Assembly (NCBI GenBank): GCA_964006375.1
Contig: OZ023263.1
Coordinates: 130,609,954-130,673,953 of the forward strand
Source: Tillus elongatus
Lineage: Eukaryota; Arthropoda; Insecta; Coleoptera; Cleridae
Reading direction: 5' to 3'
Length of the DNA stretch: 64,000 bases
The notes below the pieces were generated by a model that ran no database searches, was not told where the DNA came from, and saw only the letters and a program-made list of their open reading frames with translations. Each line of letters begins with the position of its first letter. The stretch's first letter is position 1. Position numbers and translations under genes: made by a program. Of the stretch, positions 13,075-23,859 are shown one piece after another.

Positions 13075-14200
13075 GTGTTAGTTTTATTCTCTCGGAACAA
13101 CTCTCTAGCAATGTGTATCCGTTCTTCATCTTTCAAAACTATTAATGTGCGTAGCCCTAGTTTACTGGTAACGATTTTGTATCCCAGGCCCCATATATCA
13201 GTGCCTGCTTCCTTGCATAGTCAGAGCCACGACTGTTTATTTGCCTTCGTTACAGCTTTCTTCAGGAGGTTTTTTTGGTCTTTGTACTGTTGCCTCAGTT
13301 CGGTTTTCAAATCTTCAGCCATATTGGTCTTCCTTATTGGCTCTGGTTACTATTCTTTATAAATATAAAGAAAATATAATGCTGTAAAATTACAGCATTG
13401 GCTTCTAAGTTCTGCAATTTGAGCATTCCACCAGTAGGTACCTCTTATTTTACTGTATGCATGTTTCTTCCTTACTGTGAAGTTACATGCTTTTTCTATG
13501 GCACGTGTTCTTCATTGTATCGATAACTTGTTAGTTATATTTCATTCGTGATGCTTTCCAGCAATTGTTCTTGTTTTTCAGCCTTATACATCCATCCTTT
13601 ACGTTGATTTATCACATGAGGTTTCTCACTCGTTTGTGTGATTTCCGTATGAATGTTTTTATGGTAGCTAAGATTTTCCTCATCGCTGATGTACCATTGC
13701 TAACATATCGTGTCAGTCTGAGGGAACATATTGTAATGTCAATGTAGTTCCTCTCAAATGTGGGTTCTTTGCCGTCATTTAGCACAAGGTTATTTTCACT
13801 TATATATTCAGCCATTGCACTTCCCTTTCTGTCTTCAATTTTTGAACCTCACATGTATGACTTGGAGTTAAAGTCGCCTGCAATTAGAATCCTCTTCTTG
13901 AGCTCTCGTATACTTGCTTTTAATTCAGAGAGGAGTTACTAAAGTGCTTTTGCGTTTACTTTCAGCCCATACATATCCATTTCCTTGTCCAGTTTTGTAT
14001 ATTCTTAGTTTATTATCTGAGACATATATCGCTGCAACTATTCTATTGTCAGTCATGCATTTCTTATTGTGTCTTGCCATATTTTTGTTGGGTTCTGCCA
14101 CCAGCGCAAGTGTGACCTCCCCTGAAGAACAGTTGTGAGTGAGGAGGTCCATTGCCCTCTTGCTTCTATCTAGATTTATTTTCGTTATATTCATTATGTT
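13075..14200 (-). pseudogene. R1-like LINE ORF2 endonuclease and linker, copy B
   Basis: The minus-strand frame 14194-13925 starts MNITKINLDRSKRAMDLL, the usual start of R1-type AP-endonucleases, with VAEPNK corresponding to the catalytic Glu box. The frame 13815-13612 has FERNYIDIT, matching the C-terminal HIDIT box. Further on, about 13480-13370 reads a YWWN-type linker that precedes the RT. The domain nicks target DNA. Frameshifts separate the parts and the RT is lost at 13065. Confidence 0.75.
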
Positions 14201-15860
14201 TTTGTTGGTGGTCTTTCCGTATTCTCCACCCTCAGCGCCTGCACAAGTTTCCTGTATTCAGAACAGCGCACTGATTCGGGTTTGTGCTCATCTGTACTAC
14301 ATAAATAGCACCATTGCACAGTGTGACACTCCCTTCTCCTGTGTCCTGTCTTGCCACATCTATGGCATGTTTGCCCTTCTTTCTTTGTATCGCACTTATT
14401 TGCCGTATGCCCGACTCTCTGACACCTGTAGCATCTAGGCGGCGAGTATACTTGCTTCGCCTGCCACCTATGCCACCCTTCTCCCATTTTTCTGTTTCTC
14501 ACCAGCTGTTGGGCTGATTTTTCTTGTAGCGTTTTGAATGCATAGTTGTACCCATCTAGGTTTGCCCTTTCTGATAATTTCACCTGTATGTTATCGTCGT
14601 GTCTTTCTCCACAGTTTAGGTGTTTTTCAGAGCTTCCTGTTTTCAGCTTCCTCCAGCGTTTTATTTATATATAAGATCATAACAAATTGCTTTCTTTGTT
14701 TAACCTCTACTTGGGCAATTTTTTCAACCATTGAAGTTAGGTGTTCTTTGAGGGCCTGCTTGGACTTTTCATCGTTTCCTTTCCATCTTATTTGTACTCC
14801 CTCTTCACCCATCCTGTTTACCTTACCAATGATGACACCTTCGGTGCTCACTTCTCTTTTCATACTGTTTCTTATGTCTGCATATGTTTTGCCTGCTAAA
14901 GGTTTCAGGATGATGGTTTCTTATTTCCTGTTCCTTTGCAAATGGAATTTTTTTCGTGTCATCATCACCTAGGTTTTCAATTTTTTTGTGCTCCCTCTAG
15001 TCTTGCAGAGTGTTATTCCTTGTTTTTCTTTTCTATAGGCATATTCCAGGATCTTTCTTAGGCAGACTTCATCCACCCCATTTGTTGTATGACAGATGGG
15101 TGTGCCTTTTTGCTTTCGGTTGGTTATGACCGTAAGAAGGTTATTCTTCAGAATGGTTTTGTCAAGAGGTAATAATTTTTCTTCCCCCGTTTTAAGTAGG
15201 TGTATCTTTTAGTATTCTCTCTAGTAACTTCTCTGTCATCGGTGATGATTCTATTTGATCAGATGCAGCACATGATTTTTCCTTGTTCCAGTTTCTTCTC
15301 CTCAAGGATAGCTTCTATCTGTGGATTGTTTTCAGCAATCTTTCTCATTTGGGGGTCACTTATTTCGGCCCCCTTTTCCAAGATAATCAATTGGTCTTTT
15401 TGGGAACCTGCATAATCTTTACACACCTGGCATTTTTGGTATTTCTCCTCCTGCCATTTGAGCTCTGTGATTTCCTGTAGTTCAGTTTCACTCAGGTCTT
15501 TGTTTAGAGCATCCTCGATTTTGTTTATAAGTATCTCATTTTCTGCTTGCCTCTCATTTACCGTTTGGGTGCCTACTTCCTTTGTTATTCTGTACTCGTT
15601 GTTTGGCTCTTTGTCTGTGACAGTTACAGTGTACTCCTGGATAATTCCCTTAATAAAGGCTGTAGCAGCAGGCATTCTTTTCGAGTACCTATCCAGCTTA
15701 CAGATAGCTGTCTTTATTTCTGTCTTCGTGTTTGGGATCTTCGTTATTAATGCTTGAATGGTTTCCACTTCAGTTCCGGTCCTTTGTATGAGGTTCTTGG
15801 CATTTTCATTTATGATTCGTTGCATAAACTTTTTGGTGTCTTATGTCCTCGTTGGTGTTT
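14194..15860 (-). pseudogene. R1-like LINE ORF1 (gag-like), copy B
   Basis: Three minus-strand frames: 15825-15259, 14863-14627 and 14583-14194. The first is charged and helical, with the marker KEVGTQTVNERQAENEILI. The second is an RNA-binding-like region, EGVIIGKVNRMGEEGVQIRW. The third ends in three zinc knuckles, CYRCQRVGHTANKC, CHRCGKTGHRRREC and CYLCSTDEHKPESVRC. ORF1 proteins coat LINE RNA and form the particle that targets chromatin. Frameshifts between the three pieces mean no full protein is made. The end overlaps the start of the endonuclease frame, as is usual for this group. Confidence 0.82.
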
Positions 15861-16029
15861 CTACTCTCTTGCGTTTAGTCTCTCTTCCAGCCTGTTTACT
15901 ATTGCTGTACTCAGTGGCACTTGATTCGGTTTTTGCATCTTTTTGATCGGGGATTTTTGTATTGAATCCCTTCTCTGGAATGGGTTAAAATTCAGGTCTT
16001 ATTGGCGTAATGACAAATTACCCCACACC

Positions 16030-16990
16030 CTACACCACCTGCGATAGCATTTCCGCGTGTTTATATGCCATCTTTCCTATTTTTTGTTTCAGTTTGTTCG
16101 GATCTTTGCCATAGATTGGTTGCCTTCACCACGGCTAATGATTTTCCAGCTGTGTTCGTTGACCAGCATTTTCTCTACTATAATTTCTGGACTCCTACAT
16201 CGTTCACCACTTCTCTCCTGTCTTCTACCTATCTTGGGCACTCGAAAAATGTGTGTTCAGCCGTATCCAGCTCGCCACAGTATATGCACTCGTGACTTTC
16301 AGCCACTTTTAATCTGTACCTGTAATACTGGAAGCACCCATGCCCGGAAATCTTCTGAGTGGTATAGTAACCCACCTCACCATGACTTGTATCCACCCAG
16401 TTCTTTAAATTGGGTTCAGTCTTTTTGTCCACTGTCTTTTGTTGGTCTCTTTCCACTCCCGCTGCCATTTCTCCATCGTCATTTCCCTTGCCCTATCTTT
16501 GTTAATCCCGTTGTATATGAAACATTTTTCCTCTACCAACAGATTGATTGGTGGTGTTTTAGCTATGACTAGCAGTGCCGCTGTTGAGGTGGTTCTGTAG
16601 GCGCAGGCACTCCTTATTGCAGCTTTCCTTTGTACCCTTAACAGAATATCTCTGTATATTTTCTTCTTTATGACTCGTTGCCATATTACCACCCCATACA
16701 TGATTATTGATTGGGCGACTGCAAGGAGTACCCTTCTGATTCCCTTTCTGGGGCCTCTGGTATTGGGTAGTAGTCTGCTTAGGCTTCCTATTGCTTTTTC
16801 AGCTTTTGATGCGATTTTTTTTCACATGCTGGCCCATCCTCATATTTCTATCTAATATAATTCCTAGGTATTTTATATTTTCTTGATTTCTTATTGTCAA
16901 GTCTTCGATTTGCACTGCGACCTCGTTCACTGTTCGATCTCCTGCAAGGACCACCAATTCAGTTTTCTGCGGGGCCACGCTAAGGTGCCT
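16030..16990 (-). pseudogene. R1-like LINE ORF2, 3' end
   Basis: Minus-strand frames 16701-16405 and 16468-16229 encode the post-RT region. The first has VQRKAAIRSACAYRTTSTAA with a PPINLLVEE box. The second has a Cys/His cluster, HECIYCGELDTAEHTFFECP, the C-terminal zinc finger of R1-type ORF2. Sequence 16680-16880 repeats 17845-18030 with about 90 percent identity by eye, so it comes from a second copy of the same family. A frameshift lies near 16440. Confidence 0.8.
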
Positions 16991-17830
16991 TCATCATCTA
17001 AGATAGTGCAGGCAGTTTTACCACAGATCATCCTACCCTATCCTAGTTGACCCATTTCTATTATATGTACTAGTTGTGGGTTTCTTTCTACAAGGTTTTT
17101 CCTAAGTCTATCACTCATATCGTTTCCTTTCTTTAGTATAATGATCTAGTCTGCTTTTGGTATGCCTCCAGATGTAGTTTGAAACATTCTGAAGATTTCT
17201 TTGGGCCATCTATTTTCAATAGGGTCATTTAGTGCCTGCTCGTCGTGGCCCAGGGTTAGCTCGTGTTCTATATCTCTGATCAGTTTGTCCTTTTCTTCCT
17301 CTTGTCTGTTTATTGTTTGAGTACGTGCTTCAGTCGTTTCTTAATTTTTGTCTTTTCCGTATTGATTTTTCTTTACTTTTATTAGCATTGCAAACATTTC
17401 GTCTACAAATTTAATTGAATCTTCCAGTTTCTTACCGATCCTTTCAAGTTTGACATTTGAGTCCTTTATTTCTTTCTTTGTGTTTGGGACCTCTAGTAAT
17501 ACAGATTGAAGATTAATTGTTTCCTCGTTTCCTTTCATAATTGCATGTTTGAATGCGGTGTACTCGTTTTCCATTCTTTGTATAAATTGTTCGAAGTTGT
17601 CTTCGTTTGTTTCTTCTGGTGTTCCCATCATCTTCCTTTTATTTTCTCTACTCAGACCATTTCCCTTTGGCTGCATACTTGCAGTTGACGACGGTCTACT
17701 GGTTGGTGTTGTTCGAATAATAACATCTCTTCTTTTGGATGGGTTCATTGCATCTTCTCCGAAAACACTGCCCTCTTCCCTTCTCCTAGAGTGCGATTGG
17801 TGTCCCACGGAATATTTCTTCCGTGTACTC
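16985..17830 (-). pseudogene. R1-like LINE ORF1 N-terminal fragment, copy C
   Basis: The minus-strand frame 17808-17341 holds a charged helical protein with EVPNTKKEIKDSNVKLERIG. The sequence through to 16985 is nearly the same as 42880-43379. It interrupts the ORF2 sequence: RT-region homology ends on one side and restarts on the other. It is either a nested insertion or a rearrangement junction. The region is non-functional as found. Confidence 0.75.
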
Positions 17831-17839
17831 TGTACATAC

Positions 17840-18960
17840 CTCTGTTTCCATATTACCGCCCCATACCTGATTATTGATTAGGCGACTCAAGGAGTACCTT
17901 TATGGTTCCCTCTCGGAGGCCTCTGTTATTGGGTAGTAGTCTGCTTAGGCTTCCTATTCCTTTTTCAGCTTTTGATGCGATCTTTCTCACATGCTGGCCC
18001 ATCCTCATATTCCTATCTATGTTGGTTTGGATTCTATCCCATTCACTTACCATATGTTCAGGGAATAGCGTTTGTGCCACGTTCATCTGTTGTTTATCAC
18101 TCAACTCTGTTGTGGGGGCTCTTATTAGCTTGTCCAATACAATTTTATATCCTTTTCCCCATGTGTCGTGTTCTACCACATCTATTGCTTTTTTCCAGGC
18201 ATCAGATTGAGCCTTGGCTATGGCTTTTCTAGGTTTGCGCGGCTTTCTCTGTAGTTATCATTGCCTTCTTCTTTACGCGCTTGGTCGTTTTTCTTGTTCT
18301 CCCTCGTCAATGTTCTTTTTGCTTTTGTTCATGCGCTTCTTTTCTTTGCGATGTCCTCCGTCCACCAAAGCCCCGGTTTTTTGTTTCTGAAGCCTCTTCT
18401 TTTTTTCAGTACTTCATCACAGGCTTTTGTAATGGCTTCTCCCAGACCCTTTGGGTTGTTATTCTGTTATTGCCTTGTTCCATTTTCGTTCCGACTTCCT
18501 GTACAACTTCACAGATTTGCTCTTTTTTGACGATCAAGCCCCCTTTACCCTTACTGGTATTGTCTTGCTGCTTTTTGTTTTACTTCACACACGATGTGTT
18601 GGTGGAAACTCAGTGTCTCTTCTTCTAGTACTCCAGTTGCTCACCCGTTTACTGATGTATTTAGTGCCAAATGTTAGGTCTATGTGCGATTTGGAGCCGT
18701 CCCTTATGAATGTCGTACTCACTCCCTCGTTGAGAGTTATCAGATTTTCCTCTGCTTCCGATAGTATTCGACCTGTGTTGTCTTCCACATCAGACCCCCA
18801 CATGTACGATTTTGAGTTGAAGCCATCGCCAACGATTATCTCTTTTGTTTGTTTGTTCATATCTGTTCGCAGCGCTGCTAAGTATTTAGTATATGTTTCA
18901 ACATTCACATTTGGGGAGATGTCACAGCGTCTTCTAGTTCCATCCATGCGTATCCATTGC
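17840..18960 (-). pseudogene. R1-like LINE ORF2 (endonuclease to RT start), copy A
   Basis: The minus-strand frame 18947-18585 carries the core of an AP-endonuclease: IVGDGFNSKSYMWGSD, NEGVSTTFIRDGSKSHIDLT. These hold the DFN-equivalent and SHIDLT catalytic boxes, with Gly before Phe where many relatives have Asp. The frame 18179-17871 has DTWGKGYKIV and a region leading towards the RT. Between them the frame is broken. It follows directly on the copy A ORF1 zinc-knuckle region. Confidence 0.78.
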
Positions 18961-19560
18961 CTACCCCTATTCCTCTTACTCTTAGTTGCGGGTTCCTTAT
19001 CACCATAGCCATGTCCACCTTGTTGTCCATATGCAGTTTTCCGTTGGTGGCTTTCTTTCTGTTTGGTTTAGCTATAATCATGACATCTGCATTTTCGTCT
19101 TCAGCTATTTTGTGCATTAGGTCCATTGACCCTCTTCCCCTATCTACATTGCCTTGTATGACTTTCATAAGAAGCCTTGCGACTTCCCCTTCTTCTCCTT
19201 CCTCTGTTCTTGTAACAGCCTTCTATACTCAGGGCATCTTGTTGTTTCAGTTTTGTGACCGACTTCGCTGAATAGGTAACATTTTTCCTCATTTGTGCAG
19301 TCTTTTTTGAGGTTACCTTGTTCCCTGCACTTATGGCATAGTTCTCTGTTACCGTTCTTGCATTTATCCGCAATGTGTCCTACTCTGTAACATCTGTAGC
19401 ATTTTAAGTTTTCCATTTCCCACACCCTCCACCTGTGCCATCCGTTCCCTATCTTCTTCTTAGAGATGAATTGCTTGCTTTGACTTCGTCTATATTTAGG
19501 AAGGCATGTCTAAGGTCTCTTCTATTGGCAACTTCATTTAGTTTTATTTGCATATCAGCA
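18905..19560 (-). pseudogene. R1-like LINE ORF1 C-terminus and ORF2 start, copy A
   Basis: The frame 19425-19165 contains three zinc knuckles: CYRCYRVGHIADKC, CHKCREQGNLKKDC, and a third where the second Cys is Phe (CYLFSEVGHKTETTRC). The overlapping frame 19168-18905 starts MKVIQGNVDRGRGSMDLMHK and has AKPNRKK in place of the usual EPN catalytic box, so the endonuclease Glu appears to be changed. ORF1 upstream of about 19560 is missing, where the Polinton-associated repeat begins. Confidence 0.8.
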
Positions 19561-19597
19561 CGATCGCTCTGACCTCTTCTAGCTGGGTGGTTTCATC

Positions 19598-19684
19598 ATG
19601 TATTAGACAGCTGTATTAGGCAACTGTATTAGACAGCTGTATAGGACAGCTGTATTAGACAGCTGTCTGTCCTGTCTATCATTG
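19598..19684 (-). repeat. CAGCTGT-rich degenerate tandem array (Polinton copy 1)
   Basis: Repeats of a 13-15-bp unit, (T)GTATTAGACAGCTGT. The outer end is cut by the R1-like LINE. The reverse complement of this array, longer, lies at 38636-38880, in both cases directly after the end of the ATPase gene. Confidence 0.85.
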
Positions 19685-19686
19685 GT

Positions 19687-20394
19687 TGTAACCAGTTAGA
19701 TTAATATATATCTATCGAATCCTTTTCTATATCTGCCTTTGTGTACATCATTTTCTTTCACAATCACCAACACACCATACTTATCGTCTTTCCAGCATTG
19801 GCAGCATATATTTTTAAATTGTTTAAAGTCCATATCAGTGGTCACATGATCGTCGTACATATGTTTTAAATTGGTTTCATCTTGCTTAAAGAGAATCAAA
19901 ACGTTAGCGTTATCACGTACCAGATGTTTGGGTATTCGAGTATATGTTTGACAGAGATAGAATGAATCAATATTCTTATGTCTGCCCATATTAAAGTATG
20001 CTGTTATTTTATCTTGTTTTTCACAAGCTACATCATCAAATATAAACACAGAGTTGTCCAAGGCCTCTGCTGGATCTAATATTTCATCGTTTTCACTATA
20101 CGGATAGTAGCAACACCATTTGCTGCAGCCAACACCTCCTTTAACATCTTGTAATTCGGTTGATTCAGAGACTTTGAATGCATATACACGTTATAAAACT
20201 TTAAACCGTTTGCTTCAAACAAATAAACTCAGCATGACATTTGTTTTACCACATCCACTAGGACCACATATGATACATCGAACAGTGTTTGGAAAAGGAG
20301 GATCATGCCTTAGTTGTTGTTGTTCTGTTGTATCTGTAACAGTATCGTCTATATTTGTAATGGGTAAGGCAGAAGCGTGTTTGATGGTACACAT
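19687..20394 (-). pseudogene. Polinton packaging ATPase (FtsK/HerA type), copy 1
   Basis: The start codon at 20394 gives a short N-terminus and then a P-loop, GPSGCGKTNVM (about 20265-20235 on the minus strand). Shortly after comes a one-base frameshift, then the Walker B box SVFIFDDVAC near 20055-20025, and the conserved tail to RYILI at 19687. This ATPase family pumps genome DNA into the preformed capsid. The C-terminal frame (20061-19696) is open and well kept. The intervening frameshift near 20230 breaks the gene. It is transcribed away from the other virion genes and shares a 130-bp intergenic region with them. Confidence 0.92.
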
Positions 20395-20470
20395 CTTGAT
20401 TTGAACTAAACTACATGTTTTGGTGTGTGTGTATATATAGATGCAAGTTAGACGCAGTCAGTATGAATGT
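20395..20470. promoter_or_regulatory. Probable divergent promoter region between ATPase and virion genes
   Basis: A short gap between two divergent genes contains GTGTGTATATATAG (about 20427-20440), a TATA-like string followed about 30 bp later by CAGTATGAATG, which resembles an arthropod initiator. This is a sequence-level inference only. Confidence 0.35.
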
Positions 20471-21045
20471 TGGTGTCACAGAGTGAGAGTCGTTATTAAC
20501 AAAGAAGGACGCAAGTTTTGCTGAAAAGTTGGAGCGTTACAAACACCATGAAAGTTAACAGAAAACTTGGTGCGGGTTTTGATGTAATCAGCTCGAAGCC
20601 AAAGAAGAAAGTTCCTTTTAAAACCATAATAAGTCTGATTGGGGAAGTTATAAAAGATAGAAACCTTATTCCAACAGAGAACGCTGTGTTTGATATAGCT
20701 CATGCAATCGTTAGAAACATTGGTGGGCGTGATAAGGTACAGAAACCTCGAGTTTTTCCAATACCTTAAAGCGGAGGCTTCCTTCCGCTGTTGCCTCTGA
20801 TAGTGGTCTGTCGGCACTTGGCGCTCTGGGTGGTGGTGCCGCCGGTATTGCTAAGGCAGTTAACGATGCTAAAGCAGCCAAACGCAAACTAGAGGAAGAA
20901 GAACGTCACTACAAAACAATGGAAGCCATCGCAATGGGTAAGAGAGGCAATGTTTTGAAATTTAAGCCAAAATGCAAAGGCCTGTATCTCCAGAAACAAC
21001 GCTCCGGTTATGGTTTGTATCTCCAGAAGCCAAAAAACTAAGGTG
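20461..21045 (+). pseudogene. Polinton minor virion protein (PLA2-domain protein lacking its PLA2 part), copy 1
   Basis: The readable C-terminal part is spread over frames: MKVNRKLGAGFDVISSKPKK then VPFKTIISLIGEV (20518-20769), LSALGALGGGAAGIAKAVND with KRKLEEEERHYKTMEAIAMG (about 20800-20940), and two GLYLQK repeats (about 20978-21035). The small basic protein with an Ala/Gly-rich hydrophobic segment and GLYL repeats is characteristic of Polinton virions. The related gene at 49987-49260 has a phospholipase-A2-like N-terminus. Here only a few codons precede the basic region, so that part has been deleted. A stop at 20767-20769 and frameshifts make it non-coding. Confidence 0.8.
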
Positions 21046-21392
21046 CTTACCAGCAAGACCTCTAACAAATGTAGATCTTGTCAAGTTTTCTGGTAAAATG
21101 AAAATTGCATATTTTAGAGGTATATACATGCGAGATGAGCTACCTCGCAATGGACCACGTAAAAACGAATCGTTCATTATGAATTTGCAAACAAACAAGG
21201 AGCCAGGCAGTCATTGGGTTGCTGTGAGAAAACGTGGCAGCATCGTCGAGTACTTTGACTCGTATGGAAACTTGAAGCCTCCTGTGGATCTATAACGTTA
21301 CCTTATAGACCATTCTATCCTGTTTAGTCATGATGTGTATCAAACATATAATACTTTTAATTGTGATCACTTGCGTTTACAATTTTTGCAAT
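21046..21392 (+). pseudogene. Polinton adenain-type cysteine protease (PRO), copy 1
   Basis: The frame from about 21049 reads ARPLTNVDLVKFSGKMKIAY, then GSHWVAVRK with the catalytic His, then VEYFDSYGNL with the acidic catalytic residue. A stop codon at 21293-21295 precedes the last 30 codons. The same frame continues past it to DHLRLQFL, where the family normally has its catalytic Cys and here has Arg. Adenain proteases mature capsid proteins after assembly. Because both the stop and the Cys change inactivate it, this copy is dead. It lies between the minor virion protein and the minor capsid gene, the usual Polinton order. Confidence 0.88.
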
Positions 21393-22500
21393 AAAAGACT
21401 CAAACAGTAGCCTGTGTGTATCAGTCACACCTTCGTGTTGAAAGATCGCAGCTCCCATCTGTCGTCAGACTACCATACACCAATTGCTTTGGATGGTAGT
21501 TATGCTGTTGCTTTGATAGGCTTTCAGACCTACAACAACATATCTAATATATATGAAGGTAAAAACAAATTTCATGTAAAAGAAGGAGCTGGTTGACGGA
21601 CCATCACGATACCCACTAGTGCATATAAAATAACACACTGGGAAGAGTTACTTCAAAATGAACTGGCTGGTGCTACAGCAACACACGTACAAAAGCAGCA
21701 GGCTCTGATTCATAGACCTAATCCGAATACCATCAAATGTTTAATAAAGTGTTATACAAATGTCAGTTTTGAATTTGATGGTTCGATTGGGCTTTTCAAA
21801 ACAAGTTCTTCCCGGACATATTTTATGAATCTGATCTATCTGTTGAAATAGTGGATGTTAGACAGATTCGCATAGAAACCAATATTGTGTCTGGTTCCTA
21901 TTATAACGGACAACCCTCACATACGCTGTATGAGATTGCTCCGATGGTTGATCCGGGCTACGCAATCGACATAGAACCTAAAAAATTAATTTACCTGCCG
22001 GTGAACTAGCAAGAGATTTCCAATATAAGCATCGACATCGTCGATCAAGATTCAGTTTCTGTCAACTTTCAAGGTGAAGAGGTGTCTGTTCGCTTGAAAC
22101 TTATAAAGGTTGCTTAGCATGTTGGTCTTTGAAGATATAAAAGCAAGTGCATCCACCAAAACAAATTCAGTTGAGGCAGACAGTTCAAAGGGTACACTTC
22201 GTCCCGATAATATTGAGTTCCTGAAAAGCCTGTGCTATCATGTCGTCAAAACTAAAAATATTCAAAGACCCCGTGTTTGATGATGCCATCGATCGCGAAG
22301 AACTGCGCTCTTACTATTCACCAACTAAATCGTTTGGCAACAGCGGTGAAATTGAAATAACCATCAATCAGCAAGATGCGTTCGTATGTCTGGCCGAGTT
22401 AGCTCTAATAATCGAAGGTGCTCTGGAACCTTTAGCGGTACAAAATGCCAATGGTGAGTGTTATCTGTCAAATAATGGAGGAGCTGGTCTGTTTGAATCG
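21374..22500 (+). repeat. 1127-bp tandem duplication, first unit
   Basis: Starts in the last codons of the protease, spans the minor capsid gene and ends in the N-terminal part of the major capsid gene. It matches 22501-23627 at about 99 percent by eye. The unit boundary is seen at GTTTGAATCG|TTTACAATTTTT near 22500; the second unit instead continues into more capsid sequence. Confidence 0.93.
21414..22117 (+). pseudogene. Polinton minor capsid (penton-like) protein, duplicate 1
   Basis: The N-terminal frame 21414-21596 includes SDYHTPIALDGSYAVALIGF and closes with a stop. The downstream part has VRQIRIETNIVSGSYYNGQ and NISIDIVDQDS, then ends LKLIKVA. These are hallmarks of the Polinton single-jelly-roll minor capsid protein, thought to occupy capsid vertices. 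This duplicate has a stop at 21594-21596, a frameshift near 21800 and another stop at 22006-22008. It is followed 4 bp later by another short frame leading to the major capsid start. Confidence 0.85.
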
Positions 22501-22566
22501 TTTACAATTTTTTCAATAAAAGACTCAAACAGTAGCCTGTGTGTATCAGTCACACCTTCGTGTTGA
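22240..22566 (+). pseudogene. Polinton major capsid protein N-terminus, chimeric end (duplicate 1)
   Basis: Opens with MSSKLKIFKDPVFDDAI and reads 87 codons of the double-jelly-roll major capsid N-terminus up to GGAGLFES. At the duplication junction it runs into protease-tail sequence in another frame and stops. A truncated chimeric product, if any, could not build capsid hexamers. Confidence 0.85.
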
Positions 22567-23627
22567 AAGATCGCAGCTCCCATCTGTCGTCAGACTACCA
22601 TACACCAATTGCTTTGGATGGTAGTTATGCTGTTGCTTTGATAGGCTTTCACACCTACAACAACATATCTAATATATATGAGGGTAAAAACAAATTTCAT
22701 GTAAAAGAAGGAGCTGGTTGACGGACCATCACGATACCCACTAGTGCATATAAAATAACACACTGGGAAGAGTTACTTCAAAATGAACTGGCTGGTGCTA
22801 CAGCAACACACGTACAAAAGCAGCAGGCTCTGATTCATAGACCTAATCCGAATACCATCAAATGTTTAATAAAGTGTTATACAAATGTCAGTTTTGAATT
22901 TGATGTTTCGATTGGGCTTTTCAAAACAAGTTCTTCAACCGGACATATTTTATGAATCTGATCTATCTGTTGAAATAGTGGATGTTAGACAGATTCGAAT
23001 AGAAACCAATATTGTGTCTGGTTCCTATTATAACGGACAACCCTCACATACGCTGTATAAGTTTGCTCCGATGGTTGATCCGGGCTACGCAATCGACATA
23101 GAACCTAAAAAATTAATTTACCTGCCGGTGAACAAGCAAGAGATTTCCAATATAAGCATCGACATCGTCGATCAAGATTCAGTTCCTGTCAACTTTCAAG
23201 GTGAAGAGGTGTCTGTTCGCTTGAAACTTATAAAGGTTGCTTAGCATGTTGGTCTTTGAAGATATAAAATCAAGTGCATCCACCAAAACAAATTCAGTTG
23301 AGGCAGACAGTTCAAAGGGTACACTTCGTCCCGATAATATTGAGTTCCTGAAAAGCCTGTGCTATCATGTCGTCAAAACTAAAAATATTCAAAGACCCCG
23401 TGTTTGATGATGCCATCGATCGCGAAGAACTGCGCTCTTACTATTCACCAACTAAATCGTTTGGCAACAGCGGTGAAATTGAAATAACCATCAATCAGCA
23501 AGATGCGTTCGTATGTCTGGCCGAGTTAGCTCTAATAATCGAAGGTGCTCTGGAACCTTTAGCGGTACAAAATGCCAATGGTGAGTGTTATCTGTCAAAT
23601 AATGGAGGAGCTGGTCTGTTTGAATCG
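22501..23627 (+). repeat. 1127-bp tandem duplication, second unit
   Basis: Second copy of the unit above. It differs by single-base changes and small indels. For example, a stop at about 22006 in unit 1 is a Lys codon in unit 2 (23131), and a 2-base difference restores the frame at about 22935. Confidence 0.93.
22539..23244 (+). pseudogene. Polinton minor capsid (penton-like) protein, duplicate 2
   Basis: Same gene as the first duplicate. The N-terminal frame 22539-22721 closes at the same stop. The C-terminal frame 22885-23244 is open for 119 codons and keeps SVEIVDVRQIRIETNIVSG and DIVDQDSVPVNFQGEEV. It is better preserved than duplicate 1, because the stop near the end is absent. The shared N-terminal stop predates the duplication; the differences arose later. 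Confidence 0.87.
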
Positions 23628-23759
23628 ATGACCTATGAGTTACATAACAAGGAGATGGAACGAGTACGAGACCCATACACCACAACAACCATCAAAAGTC
23701 TGCTATCCTTCAGTAAGAATGAAGCCAAATCTCCTAGCAATGCCGGACTGAATGTGTAG
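23367..23759 (+). pseudogene. Polinton major capsid protein N-terminal part (duplicate 2)
   Basis: Identical start to duplicate 1, then continues beyond the junction: GLFESMTYELHNKEMERVRD and KSLLSFSKNEAK, ending in a stop at 23757-23759. The major capsid protein forms hexon-like trimers of the shell. Here the middle of the gene is missing: the next 180 bp do not read through and the C-terminal part resumes at about 23870. An internal deletion of several hundred codons is inferred from the usual length of this family (around 500-600 residues). Confidence 0.88.
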
Positions 23760-23859
23760 TTGGAGCACATCGTCTTAAACGATAACAAGTTTCACATGTT
23801 CATATCTATTTGGTTCCTCTTCAGTTTCTTCCATCGTTTCAAAGGAATTCTCTGTAGCA

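Larger units (their letters stand above)
13066..16020 (-). mobile_element. R1-like LINE, copy B (ORF1 and 5' part of ORF2)
   Basis: Reading the minus strand from 16020: an ORF1 with a charged N-terminal region, an RNA-binding middle part and three CCHC knuckles (to 14194), then an ORF2 endonuclease and linker. Homology ends at the (TA)n tract, so the RT is missing. The same family recurs at 16030-19560 and 42430-43379. R1-group placement rests on the three-knuckle ORF1, the endonuclease start and the YWWN linker; a tree would be needed to confirm it. Confidence 0.78.

Noticed and set aside
15200..16855. Plus-strand hydrophobic frames across the R1-like cluster (also 17549-19271 and 42467-42943)
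   Set aside because: They are antisense shadows of the ORF1/ORF2 coding pieces on the minus strand.
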